From contig NZ_BMTD01000004.1 in the NCBI RefSeq assembly GCF_014649495.1, forward strand, positions 248,001-312,000: 64,000 nucleotides of DNA, read 5' to 3'. Numbering within the stretch: position 1 is the stretch's first letter; each line of letters starts with the position of its first letter. The translations under genes and the position numbers were made by a program. Origin of the DNA: Streptomyces filipinensis (GTDB lineage Bacteria; Actinomycetota; Actinomycetes; Streptomycetales; Streptomycetaceae). Below, in pieces: positions 25,494 through 33,669 of this stretch. Under the pieces are notes generated by a model. The model saw only the letters and a program-made list of their open reading frames with translations. It was not told where the DNA came from and did no database searches.

Positions 25494-26552
25494 GTGCGTG
25501 TGGAAGACATCTACCTGCGGGGGACCTCCGTACGTCTCCCGTCCCGTTTACGTATCGACGACGCCGTGGCCGCGGGCGAGTGCCCGCCCGGCCTCGCCGC
25601 CGCCACCGGCGCCGTCTCGGTGGCGTACGCCCCGGACGAGTCCGCCGCCGAGATGGCGGCACACGCCGCCCACACGGCACTGGGCCGTGCGGGCAGCGCC
25701 CCTGCCGACGTCGACCTGGTGCTGCACGCCGACACCTACCACCAGGGCCAGGACCTGTGGCCGGTGGCCTCGTACATCCAGCGGGAGGCCCTCGGCAACA
25801 ACTGCCCCGCCCTGGAGATCCGGCAGATGTCGAACGGGGGCCTCGCCGCCCTCGACCTGGCCGCCGCCTACCTCACGGCCGGCCACGGCCACGGCGACGC
25901 GCTGCTCACCTGCGCCGACCGCTTCTGCACCCCCGGCATCGACCGCTGGCAGACCGACCCCGGCACGCCCTATGCCGACGGCGCCTCGGCGCTGGTGCTG
26001 TCCCGGCGCGGCGGCTTCGCCCGGCTGGTCTCCCTGGCCCTGCACGCCGACGCGTCGCTGGAGCCCCTGCACCGCGGTGACGAGCCGTTCACCAGGGCCC
26101 CGTTCAGCAGCCGGATGCCCGTCGACTTCGAGGAGGCCAAGCGGGCCTTCGTCGGCCGGGTGGGGATGTCATACGCCATCACCCGGGCGCACGCCGGGCA
26201 GCAGACCGTGCTCAAGCAGGCCCTCGCCGACGCCGGCATGGAACTCGGCGACGCGCGCTGGGTGGTGCTCCCGCACTTCGGGCGGCGCCGGCTGCAGGCC
26301 ATCTATTACAAGCCATTCGGCATCGAACCGGACCGCACCACCTGGGAGTTCAGCCGGACCGTCGGGCACCTGGGGGCCGGCGACCAGTTCGCGAGCCTCG
26401 ACCACCTGCTGGTCTCCGGAAAGGCCGGCCCCGGCGACCGCCTGGTGCTCGTCAGCGTCGGGGCGGGCTACAGCTGGGGCTGTGCCGTCGTCGAGATCAC
26501 CGCACGCCCCGACTGGGTCCCGGACCGGGAGGACGATACCGGCAGGTCCTGA
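25494..26552 (+). CDS. KSIII-like acyltransferase with Ser in the active site (DpsC type)
   Basis: A 352-residue thiolase-fold protein of the KAS III/CerJ-DpsC group. The nucleophile region reads EIRQMSNGGLAAL, so Ser113 stands where FabH has Cys; the catalytic His is likely in LPHFGRRR, and the FabH Asn is replaced in TVGHLGAGDQFAS. Anthracycline DpsC has the same Ser and selects a propionyl starter; CerJ-like relatives act as acyltransferases. It should therefore choose or transfer a non-acetate starter rather than condense like FabH. It lies 34 bp after the citramalate-synthase-like gene, which supports a starter role. GTG 25494 is the likely start, with GTG 25500 an alternative. Confidence 0.88.
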   Translation: MRVEDIYLRGTSVRLPSRLRIDDAVAAGECPPGLAAATGAVSVAYAPDESAAEMAAHAAHTALGRAGSAPADVDLVLHADTYHQGQDLWPVASYIQREALGNNCPALEIRQMSNGGLAALDLAAAYLTAGHGHGDALLTCADRFCTPGIDRWQTDPGTPYADGASALVLSRRGGFARLVSLALHADASLEPLHRGDEPFTRAPFSSRMPVDFEEAKRAFVGRVGMSYAITRAHAGQQTVLKQALADAGMELGDARWVVLPHFGRRRLQAIYYKPFGIEPDRTTWEFSRTVGHLGAGDQFASLDHLLVSGKAGPGDRLVLVSVGAGYSWGCAVVEITARPDWVPDREDDTGRS

Positions 26553-26591
26553 CGCCGTACCCGGCCCGATGCGGCCGGTCTCCACCCGCCG

Positions 26592-26623
26592 TCGAGGTGC
26601 GCTCGAGGCGGCTGTGCCACTCT
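26592..26623 (+). promoter_or_regulatory. SARP-dependent promoter of the aromatase/cyclase gene
   Basis: TCGAGGT (26592-26598) and TCGAGGC (26603-26609) form an 11-bp-period direct repeat; exactly eight bases later CACTCT (26618-26623) can serve as -10. This spacing is that of ActII-ORF4/DnrI-type promoters, where the SARP replaces -35 contact. It would drive 26669 and the genes after it. Confidence 0.72.
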
Positions 26624-26668
26624 GCTGACCGCCGTCCCCGACGGCACGATTCGAAGGAAGGACCCGCC

Positions 26669-27682
26669 GTGGCGACGACCGTTACGAGCGATTCACCGGA
26701 CACCGCCCCCGTCACCGGCACCCATCTGACGGAGCACTCCATCACCGTGGCGGCGCCGCCGCAGGCCTGCTACGCGCTGGTGGCGGACGTCGCCTCCTGG
26801 CCCCAGGTGTTCGGCCCGACCGTGCACGTCGAGGTGCAGGAGGAGAGCCGCGACGACGCGGGCACGGGTGAACAGCTGCTGCGCATCTGGGCGATCGCCA
26901 ACGAACAGGTGCGCACCTGGACCTCGCGCCGCACCCTCGACCCGCACTCCCGCACCGTCACCTTCCGCCAGGTGGTCCCGGCGGCCCCCGTCGCCTCGAT
27001 GGGCGGCACCTGGCGCATCGAGGCCCTGGAGGACGGCACGACGCGGGTGGTGCTCCTGCACGACTACCGCGCCGTCCATGACGACCCGGAGGCCGAGGAG
27101 CTCATCGAGCGCGCCGTCGACCGCAACAGCGTCGCCGAACTCGCCGCCCTGAAGAACGCGGCGGAACTCGGCGAGTCCGCAGCGGAACTGCAGTTCACGT
27201 TCAGCGACTCGGTGACGGTCGCCGGAGCCGCCGGCGACGTGTACGCCTTCCTGGACCGTGCCGACCTGTGGCCGGAGCGGCTGCCCCATGTGGCGCGGCT
27301 CGCCCTCACCGAGGACGAACCGGGCATCCAGCACATGGACATGGACACCCGCAGCCCGGACGGCTCCCTGCACAACACCACGTCGGTCCGGGTGTGTCTC
27401 AGGGACCGCAGGGAGATCGTGTACAAGCAGCTGCGGGTACCCGTGGCGATGCGGGTACACACCGGACGCTGGACCATCGAACCGTCGGGCGACGGGGAGA
27501 CCCTCACCGTCACCTCGTGGCACACGGTGGTGCTCGACCCCGAGGGAGTACGCTCCGCGCTCGGCCCCGACGCCACGCTCGCCGAGGCCCGGGCCCTGGT
27601 CCGCAAGGCCCTGGGCACCAACAGCTCCACCACCCTGCGCCATGCCAAGCAATTCGCGGAGGACGTGCATGCCGGGACGTGA
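26669..27682 (+). CDS. Didomain aromatase/cyclase (two SRPBCC domains)
   Basis: A 337-residue protein of two helix-grip domains: residues about 20-165 (HSITVAAPPQACYALVADV, then TVHVEVQEE) and about 180-330 (FSDSVTVAGAAGDVYAFLDR, then LRVPVAMRVHTGRWTIE). Didomain ARO/CYCs such as ActVII act on C-9-reduced poly-beta-ketones, closing and aromatising the first ring. This fits the ActIII-like reductase at 2291. GTG 26669 follows GAAGGAAGGA. A SARP-type promoter lies just upstream, and the 3' end overlaps the ABM gene by 14 bp, so both are co-translated. Confidence 0.93.
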   Translation: MATTVTSDSPDTAPVTGTHLTEHSITVAAPPQACYALVADVASWPQVFGPTVHVEVQEESRDDAGTGEQLLRIWAIANEQVRTWTSRRTLDPHSRTVTFRQVVPAAPVASMGGTWRIEALEDGTTRVVLLHDYRAVHDDPEAEELIERAVDRNSVAELAALKNAAELGESAAELQFTFSDSVTVAGAAGDVYAFLDRADLWPERLPHVARLALTEDEPGIQHMDMDTRSPDGSLHNTTSVRVCLRDRREIVYKQLRVPVAMRVHTGRWTIEPSGDGETLTVTSWHTVVLDPEGVRSALGPDATLAEARALVRKALGTNSSTTLRHAKQFAEDVHAGT

Positions 27683-28298
27683 CCTCACCGGACCCGTCAC
27701 GATCATCAACCGTTTCGAGGTGAAGGGCGACACCGACAGGTTCGAGCGGCTGTTCCGGGAACACTCCCAGTTCCTGCGCCGCCGCACCGACTTCGACTTC
27801 CTGGTGACCGTACGCCTCGCCGAACACCCGCACATCTACGTCCACCTGGGACACTGGCGCACCCTGCGCGCCTTCCGCGACACCGTGCACGACGAGACCT
27901 TCCTGGGTCACGTCGAGCGACTGGAGCCGCTCGTCGAGACGGAGGTCGACCAGGCCGTCAGCGTCGACCGGGTGCTGCGCGACAACGCCCGTCCCGGCAC
28001 CGAGAGCGTGGTCCTGCTGCGCGCCCGGGTCGGCGGGGACTGGCGTACCTTCGAGCGGAGGTTCGCCGCCCTCACCGAGCGCCTCGGCGAGGCGGACGGC
28101 TTCGGCGGCAGCGACCTGCTGCGCTCCCTGCTGCGGCCCGCCCTCTACACGGGCGTGCTGTGGTGGCGGGACGCCGAGTCCCTGGACCGGGCCCTGGACA
28201 GCGAACCGGTCCAGGCCGCCCGGCGGGAGCTGCAGCGCGGCGCCGAGGTCGTGCTGGAGCGGACCCGGCACGTGGCCTACGAGCGCGTGATCGACTGA
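27669..28298 (+). CDS. ABM-superfamily double-domain monooxygenase/cyclase
   Basis: A 209-residue protein made of two ferredoxin-like ABM units: TIINRFEVKGDTDRFERLF opens the first and VVLLRARVGGDWRTFERRF the second, each ending in a conserved helix (LRAFRDTVHD and LDRALDSEPVQ). The family includes cofactor-free oxygenases such as ActVA-ORF6 and polyketide cyclase-like partners. It overlaps the aromatase gene, so action on the same early intermediate is likely. Whether it oxidises an anthrone-type ring to a quinone or assists cyclisation cannot be decided from sequence. Confidence 0.8.
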   Translation: MPGRDLTGPVTIINRFEVKGDTDRFERLFREHSQFLRRRTDFDFLVTVRLAEHPHIYVHLGHWRTLRAFRDTVHDETFLGHVERLEPLVETEVDQAVSVDRVLRDNARPGTESVVLLRARVGGDWRTFERRFAALTERLGEADGFGGSDLLRSLLRPALYTGVLWWRDAESLDRALDSEPVQAARRELQRGAEVVLERTRHVAYERVID

Positions 28299-28331
28299 CC
28301 CGCCCGCCCCGGGGCCGGCGCCCCAGCGGCA

Positions 28332-28365
28332 ACCGAGCCGAGGACCTCCCGGTCCTCGGCTCGGT
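28332..28365 (+). terminator. Terminator hairpin
   Basis: Perfect 15-bp stem (28332-28346 with 28351-28365), 4-nt loop, downstream of the ABM gene. Confidence 0.85.
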
Positions 28366-28415
28366 CGCGTTCGTGACGCGAGGGCCGCTCTAGCTGGTAC
28401 ATGCACGCTGGTGCC

Positions 28416-28604
28416 ATGACCGACGAGACGCACATCACCGTGGTGCGCGGCCGGCCCGACGCCGCCGAACTGGCCGCCGTCACCGCCGTGTTGCTCGCCC
28501 TGGCCCGCCGTGACCGGGAACCGGACCAGGAGGCGAAGGCGGCCTACGCGGACTGGACCGTCAAGAGCGCCGGTCACCGGGTGCCGTCCTGGCCGGGGAG
28601 ATGA
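28416..28604 (+). CDS. Acyl-CoA carboxylase epsilon subunit
   Basis: A 62-residue protein with the actinobacterial AccE/PccE pattern: ITVVRGRPDAAELAAVTAVLLAL followed by a charged linker and a short W-containing tail. Epsilon subunits bind and activate the beta (carboxyltransferase) subunit of acetyl/propionyl-CoA carboxylases; the partner is presumably the beta subunit at 40712, 12 kb away. No biotin/ATP alpha subunit occurs in the window, so a shared chromosomal alpha chain must be used. The ATG at 28401 is an alternative start; neither has a good ribosome site. Confidence 0.82.
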   Translation: MTDETHITVVRGRPDAAELAAVTAVLLALARRDREPDQEAKAAYADWTVKSAGHRVPSWPGR

Positions 28605-28673
28605 CCGGCGGACCACGACCACCTGTCGCCCCGGCGCACCAGAGCGACATCACGACACCGAAAGGGGAGGGCG

Positions 28674-30443
28674 TTGACCGGCCACCGGACATTCACCGAC
28701 ATCGTGCGGGGCAGAGTCGCCGAGTCACCCGACCGTGAGGCGCTGATCGTCCTCACCGAGCGGGACGGAGCGCTGCTGCCGGAGACGCTCTCGTACGCCG
28801 AACTCGACCGGGCCGCCCGCACCGTGGCCGCCCGGATCGGACGCCACGCCGCGCCCGGCGAGCGGGTCCTGCTCCTGCACCAGTCACCCAGCCTGTTCGG
28901 CATCGGCTTCCTCGCCTGCCTGTACGCGGGGGTGATCGCGGTGCCCGCCGCGCCGCTCGGCGCCCTCGGCCGGCCCGAGGAACGAGTCGCGGGCATCGTG
29001 AAGGACTCCGGCGCCGGCTGTGTGCTCACCTCGCTCGCGGAGGCCCTCGACGTCACCCAGCTGCTGGCCCGCACCGGGCACGGGCGGGTCACCTGCATCC
29101 CCACCGACGCCGACGTCCCGGAGGCCGCGCAGGGCGTTCCCGGCGGCGACGGCACCGACGGCGGGGCACCGTGGCGGCCGCCGCGGCAGGAGCCCGACGA
29201 CGTGGCGTTCCTGCAGTACACCTCGGGCTCGACCCGCGAGCCGCGCGGCGTGATCGTGACCCACCGCGCGCTGCTCGCCAACCACCGGGCGATCCACACG
29301 GCGCTGGGCACCGTGCCCGGCGGCAGGATCGGCGGATGGCTGCCGCTGCACCACGACATGGGCCTGATCGGCCAGCTGCTGCACGCCCTGTGGCTCGGCG
29401 GTACCGCCGTCCTGCTCTCCCCGGTCGCCTTCGCCAAGCGCCCGGCCCACTGGCTGGAGACCATCTCGCGCTACGGGCTCACCGTGAGCGGCGCCCCCGA
29501 CTTCGCCTACGACCTGTGCGTGCGCCGTGTCAACGACAGCCAGCTCGCCGGGCTCGACCTCTCGGGCTGGCAGGTCGCGGTGAGCGGCGGTGAACCCGTC
29601 AACTCCGCCGTCATGCGCGCCTTCGCCGACCGGTTCGCCCCCGCGGGGCTGCGCGCCGAGGCGCTCGTGGCCGCCTACGGCCTGGCCGAGGCCACGCTGC
29701 TCGTCGCCGGCGACCGCACCACCTGCGCGTTCGGCACCCATGCCCTCCCCGGGCCGCCGGGCGCCGCCGAGCCCGAGCGTGCGGTCGTGTCCTGCGGCCG
29801 GCCCGCCGGCGTCGAGGTCCGCATCGTCGACCCCGACACCCGCAGGGCGCTGGAGGACGGCCGGGTCGGCGAGATATGGGTGCGCGGCGAGTCGGTCTCG
29901 CCCGGCTACTGGGGCAGCCCGAGGGACAGCGCCGACACCTTCGACGGGCGGATCAGGGACGGCGAAGGCGGCTATCTGCGCACGGGTGACCTCGGCGCGC
30001 TGATCGACGGGCGGCTGTGCGTGACCGGCCGGATCAAGGACGTCATCGTGGTGGCGGGACGCAACCTGTATCCGCAGGACCTGGAGCGCACGGTCCGCGA
30101 GGTCAGCGCCCTGTTCGGCTCCGGCACCGCCTTCGGGGTGCCCGGTGAGCGCGAGCACGTCGTCGTGGTCCAGGAACTGCGCGCCCGCAGCCGCTACGGC
30201 GTGGACCTGGCCGAACTCACCGCCGGCGTGCAGCGGCGGCTGAGCGAGCAGTACGACGTGGCCCCGGGTGGTGTGCTCCTGGTCCGCCCCGGCACGGTCC
30301 GGCGCACCACCAGCGGCAAGCTGGAGCGGGCCGCCATGCGCCGGATGTTCCTCAACGGCGAACTGACCGCGCTGCACCAGTGGGTCGACCCGGAGGTCGA
30401 GCGCCTGATGCACAGCGTCCCCCCACGAAAGGAACGCCGATGA
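28674..30443 (+). CDS. Fatty-acyl-AMP ligase (FAAL)
   Basis: A 589-residue ANL-superfamily adenylating enzyme of the FAAL type. Core motifs are LQYTSGSTREPRG (P-loop), the FAAL signature WLPLHHDMGLIGQLLHALW, YGLAEATL, GYLRTGDLGALIDGRLCVTGR, and the C-terminal hinge KDVIVVAGRNLYPQDLE. FAALs activate a carboxylic acid as acyl-AMP and load it straight onto an ACP without CoA. The likely acceptor is the ACP domain at 32406. The start is TTG 28674 behind AAAGGGGAGGG. It overlaps the next gene by four bases, giving a FAAL-dehydrogenase-ACP-PPTase operon, and so probably primes a special acyl starter. Confidence 0.92.
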   Translation: MTGHRTFTDIVRGRVAESPDREALIVLTERDGALLPETLSYAELDRAARTVAARIGRHAAPGERVLLLHQSPSLFGIGFLACLYAGVIAVPAAPLGALGRPEERVAGIVKDSGAGCVLTSLAEALDVTQLLARTGHGRVTCIPTDADVPEAAQGVPGGDGTDGGAPWRPPRQEPDDVAFLQYTSGSTREPRGVIVTHRALLANHRAIHTALGTVPGGRIGGWLPLHHDMGLIGQLLHALWLGGTAVLLSPVAFAKRPAHWLETISRYGLTVSGAPDFAYDLCVRRVNDSQLAGLDLSGWQVAVSGGEPVNSAVMRAFADRFAPAGLRAEALVAAYGLAEATLLVAGDRTTCAFGTHALPGPPGAAEPERAVVSCGRPAGVEVRIVDPDTRRALEDGRVGEIWVRGESVSPGYWGSPRDSADTFDGRIRDGEGGYLRTGDLGALIDGRLCVTGRIKDVIVVAGRNLYPQDLERTVREVSALFGSGTAFGVPGEREHVVVVQELRARSRYGVDLAELTAGVQRRLSEQYDVAPGGVLLVRPGTVRRTTSGKLERAAMRRMFLNGELTALHQWVDPEVERLMHSVPPRKERR

Positions 30444-32359
30444 CAACAACGCCCGGCGCGCCGGAGATGCCGTCAGCGGCAGCGTCCCGAAGGGGCGCGG
30501 GGAACGGCGCGCCCAGCCACGACGCCCCCGCACCCGCCGACCGCCCACTCCCGGCACCCCCTGCGGCGCACTCCGCAAACCCCGCGGAGCCCCCCGCAAA
30601 CCCCGCGGAGCAAACCCGTATCGACGCCCTTGAGGCCGCCCTGGGCCCCCTGGACGACCCGCGGAACCCGCTCGGCGCCGCAGCGCTGCTCGCCGCCGAC
30701 GCGGCGGGCGAGCCCGTGGCCGGCGCCGAGCGGGTGCTCGACACGTTCGGTCTGAACGCCGAGTTCGTCCCCGCCGAACTCGGCGGCCGGCTGACGCGCA
30801 TGGACGTCCTCGGCCGGCTGCTGCGCCCGCTGTTCCGCCGGGACGCCTCTCTGGGCTTCGGATACGGCCTGAGCTGCTTCTTCGCCGCGGTTCCGGTGTG
30901 GACCGCGGGCAGTGACACGCAGCGCCGGCTGGTCGCCCGGCTGCTGCTGGGCGGCGACCGGGTCGCCGTCGCCCGGCACGAGGTGGCGCACGGCAACGAC
31001 TTCGTCCGCGACGAGCTGACCGCCCGGCCCGCCGCCGGGGGCGGCCTGACGGTGAGCGGCAGCAAGACCGCGATCGCCAACGCGGGCCGGTCCCGCGGCC
31101 TGGTCGTCTTCGCCCGCACCTCGGCCGCCCCGGGCGGCGGCCGCAGCCACTCGGTGCTGCTCCTGGACCGCGCCGACCTGGCTGACGGCCAGATCACCGA
31201 CACCGGACGGCACTCCACCAACGGGATGCGCGGCGCCGAGTTCGGCGGCCTCGCCTTCGCCGACTGCACCGTGCCCGACAGCGCGGTGCTCGGCCGTATC
31301 GGCGACGGCTACGAACTGTCGCTGCGGTCCTCGCTGCTGATCCGCGGCCTGATCCCGTCGATCGTGCTCGCCGGCGTCGACACCGCGCTGCGCACGGTGG
31401 CCGCCTTCGCCACCCGGCGCCGCGACGACGGCCGCTCCTCGCTCGACGTGCGGCACGTGCGCGACGTGCTCACCGGCGCCTTCCTCGACCTGCTGCTCAT
31501 CGACTGCCTGGCTCTGGTCGCCACCCGGTCGCTGCACCTGCTGCCGCACCAGATGAGCGTCTACGCGGCGTCCGCGGCCTATCTCGCGCCGCGGCTTGCC
31601 GCCGAGACGATGGACGAGATGGCGGCGGTGCTCGGCGAGGAGAGCTTCGCGGTGAGCGGCACCTACGGCATGTTCCAGAAGCAGCTGCGCGACCTGCCCG
31701 TCACCTCGCTCGGTCACGCCGGCAGCGCGGGCCGCCAGGTCAGCATCCTGCCGCAGCTGCCGCACTTCGCCCGGCACGCCTGGTTCGCGGAACGGGAGGC
31801 ACCGGGGGCGCTGTTCCGGCCGCACGAGGACCTGCCCCCGCTGGACCTGCCACGCCTGTCCCTGCTCTCCGGCAGCGACCCGCTGGCCGCAACCCTGGTG
31901 GCCTGCACCACCTGGCTGGAGTCGGCCGACCTCACCGAGCGGGGACGCGAGGACTGGCGGCTGCTGCGCTCGCTCGCCCAGGCCTTCACCGGTGAACTGC
32001 GCGACCTGGCCAAGGCGTTCGGCGAGATCGATCCCGGTGACCGCGCCGCGCTGGCCAGCCCGCGCAACTTCGCGCTCGCCGACCGCTACACCCTGGTCCT
32101 GGCGGCGGCGGCCTGCCTGGGGACCTGGCGCGAGCAGACCAGCGCTCCGACCGACGCGTTCCTGGCCGACCCGGCCTGGGCGTTCGCGGTGCTCCACCGC
32201 CTCGCCCGGCGCCTCGGCCTGCCCCTGCCCGACCCGGCCGAGGACCGGGCGGGCGGGGGCAGCCGCGTCGCCGCGTGCGAACAGCGCGTGCTCGCCGAGG
32301 CGCTGGACCGCCTGCACGGCCGCCGCAGCTACGACTTGTACGGCTCCGCGCTGGCCTGA
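30440..32359 (+). CDS. Acyl-CoA/acyl-ACP dehydrogenase with a repeat-derived N-terminal extension
   Basis: A 639-residue flavoprotein of the acyl-CoA dehydrogenase family, far longer than the usual 380-400. Homology begins near residue 85 (NAEFVPAELGGRLTRMDVLGR) with the ACAD core (VAVARHEVAHGND, SGSKTAIANAG, LGRIGDGYEL, then the helical domain) and a further C-terminal helical region. After the FAAL it should desaturate the ACP-bound acyl chain at the alpha-beta bond. The first 70 residues are Ala/Pro-rich, and bases 30489-30540 match a dispersed intergenic repeat, so this extension looks acquired. GAAAGGAACG before ATG 30440 supports the start. Confidence 0.87.
   Translation: MTTTPGAPEMPSAAASRRGAGNGAPSHDAPAPADRPLPAPPAAHSANPAEPPANPAEQTRIDALEAALGPLDDPRNPLGAAALLAADAAGEPVAGAERVLDTFGLNAEFVPAELGGRLTRMDVLGRLLRPLFRRDASLGFGYGLSCFFAAVPVWTAGSDTQRRLVARLLLGGDRVAVARHEVAHGNDFVRDELTARPAAGGGLTVSGSKTAIANAGRSRGLVVFARTSAAPGGGRSHSVLLLDRADLADGQITDTGRHSTNGMRGAEFGGLAFADCTVPDSAVLGRIGDGYELSLRSSLLIRGLIPSIVLAGVDTALRTVAAFATRRRDDGRSSLDVRHVRDVLTGAFLDLLLIDCLALVATRSLHLLPHQMSVYAASAAYLAPRLAAETMDEMAAVLGEESFAVSGTYGMFQKQLRDLPVTSLGHAGSAGRQVSILPQLPHFARHAWFAEREAPGALFRPHEDLPPLDLPRLSLLSGSDPLAATLVACTTWLESADLTERGREDWRLLRSLAQAFTGELRDLAKAFGEIDPGDRAALASPRNFALADRYTLVLAAAACLGTWREQTSAPTDAFLADPAWAFAVLHRLARRLGLPLPDPAEDRAGGGSRVAACEQRVLAEALDRLHGRRSYDLYGSALA
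30489..30540 (+). repeat. Dispersed Streptomyces GC-rich repeat, copy 3, inside a coding region
   Basis: AAGGGGCGCGGGGAACGGC and AGCCACGACGCCCCCGC match the intergenic copies at 3156, 11846 and 40594, but here lie in frame within the 5' end of the dehydrogenase gene. Confidence 0.75.
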
Positions 32360-32405
32360 TCCGCCGGCGGAGGTATCCACCCGAGCCCGAGATGGAGCAC
32401 CGACC

Positions 32406-33665
32406 ATGTCTGAACCCCAGCACGACGACACACACGACGACTCCTTCGGCGCGGCCCAGCGCGAATGGCTCACGGAGCGGCTCACCCACTACCTCGGGGT
32501 GCCGGTGGACGAGAACGTGCCGTTCCACCAGTACGGAGGCTTCGACTCGGTGGCCGCGCTCAGCCTGTACGGCGACATCGAGGAGGAGTTCGGGCCGGTG
32601 GTCGACCCCACCGACATCGAGACGTACCCCACCGTGCGGGAGCTGGCCCGGTTCATGGCCCAGCACGACCCGCGTCCGGCGGGCGGCGGCCTGGTGCGGG
32701 CGGCGTTCGTGTTCACCGGGCAGGGCTCCCAGCACCCGGGCATGACCTCCGGCCTGTACTGGAACTGCACCGGCTACCGCGCCCATCTCGACCAGGCCGC
32801 CGCCGAGTTGCTGCCCTACACCGGTACGTCGGTGGTGGAGCTGATCCTCGGCAACGACCCGCGCATCCACCAGACCGCGTTCACCCAGCCCGCGCTGTTC
32901 GCCGTCGAGTACGCCCTGGCGCAGACCCTGCGGGAGGAGGGCGTGACCCCGGTCGCCGTGCTGGGCCACGGCATCGGGGAGTTCGCGGCGGCCACCGTCG
33001 CGGGCGCGCTGTCGCTGCCGGACGCCGCCAAGCTGGTCGCGCTGCGCGGCGCCTTCATGCAGTACCTGCCCTCCGACGGCGGCATGATGGCCACCTGCGC
33101 GGCCCCGTTCGAGGCGGCCGAGCTGGTCGCGTCCGAGCCCGGCGTCGGCATCAGCGCCATCAACGCCGCCAAGGCCACCGTGCTCTCCGGCGACCGCGAG
33201 GGTCTCGAACGCATCCAGGAGCAGCTGGAGAGCCGGGGCATCGCCTGCCGCCATCTGGCGGTGACCCACCCCTTCCACTCGCCGCTGATGGCGCCCATGG
33301 TGCCGAAGTTCGACGCCGTGGCCCGCCGGGTCGCCGGCGGCGCCGCCCGGGTGCCGTTCTACTCCACCCTGTACGGCCGGCTGACCACCGAACCGCTCTA
33401 CGGGGCGTACTGGAGCGAGCAGATCACCTCCCCCGTCCGCTTCGCCGACGCCGCCCGGGCGATGCTCGCCCAGCAGACGCCGACCCATGTGGTGGAGATC
33501 GGGCCCCGGGTGGTGCTCACGCCGTTCCTGCGCCGGATGGGCGGCACCGAGGGGCCGACCTGCCTGGCGGTGTGCCGCGGCCCGGAGAGCGACGCGGTGG
33601 ACCTGGCCGGGGTGATCTCGGCACTCGACGCGGGACCGCTGGCGGCGGCGCTGGCCGGGGCGTGA
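32406..33665 (+). CDS. ACP fused to an acyltransferase domain lacking its catalytic Ser
   Basis: A 419-residue fusion. Residues about 15-85 are an acyl carrier protein with the phosphopantetheine Ser48 in GGFDSVAAL. Residues about 98-400 form a malonyl/acyl-transferase fold (FVFTGQGSQHPGM, PALFAVEYALAQTL, THPFHSPLM), but the nucleophile motif GHSxGE reads GHGIGE, so Gly189 replaces Ser and normal acyl-enzyme formation is impossible. The ACP is the likely acceptor for the FAAL and carrier for the dehydrogenase; the AT-like part may be a docking or hydrolysis-proof scaffold. The PPTase gene follows after 4 bp. The substitution is a direct reading of the codons. Confidence 0.9.
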   Translation: MSEPQHDDTHDDSFGAAQREWLTERLTHYLGVPVDENVPFHQYGGFDSVAALSLYGDIEEEFGPVVDPTDIETYPTVRELARFMAQHDPRPAGGGLVRAAFVFTGQGSQHPGMTSGLYWNCTGYRAHLDQAAAELLPYTGTSVVELILGNDPRIHQTAFTQPALFAVEYALAQTLREEGVTPVAVLGHGIGEFAAATVAGALSLPDAAKLVALRGAFMQYLPSDGGMMATCAAPFEAAELVASEPGVGISAINAAKATVLSGDREGLERIQEQLESRGIACRHLAVTHPFHSPLMAPMVPKFDAVARRVAGGAARVPFYSTLYGRLTTEPLYGAYWSEQITSPVRFADAARAMLAQQTPTHVVEIGPRVVLTPFLRRMGGTEGPTCLAVCRGPESDAVDLAGVISALDAGPLAAALAGA

Positions 33666-33669
33666 GCCG

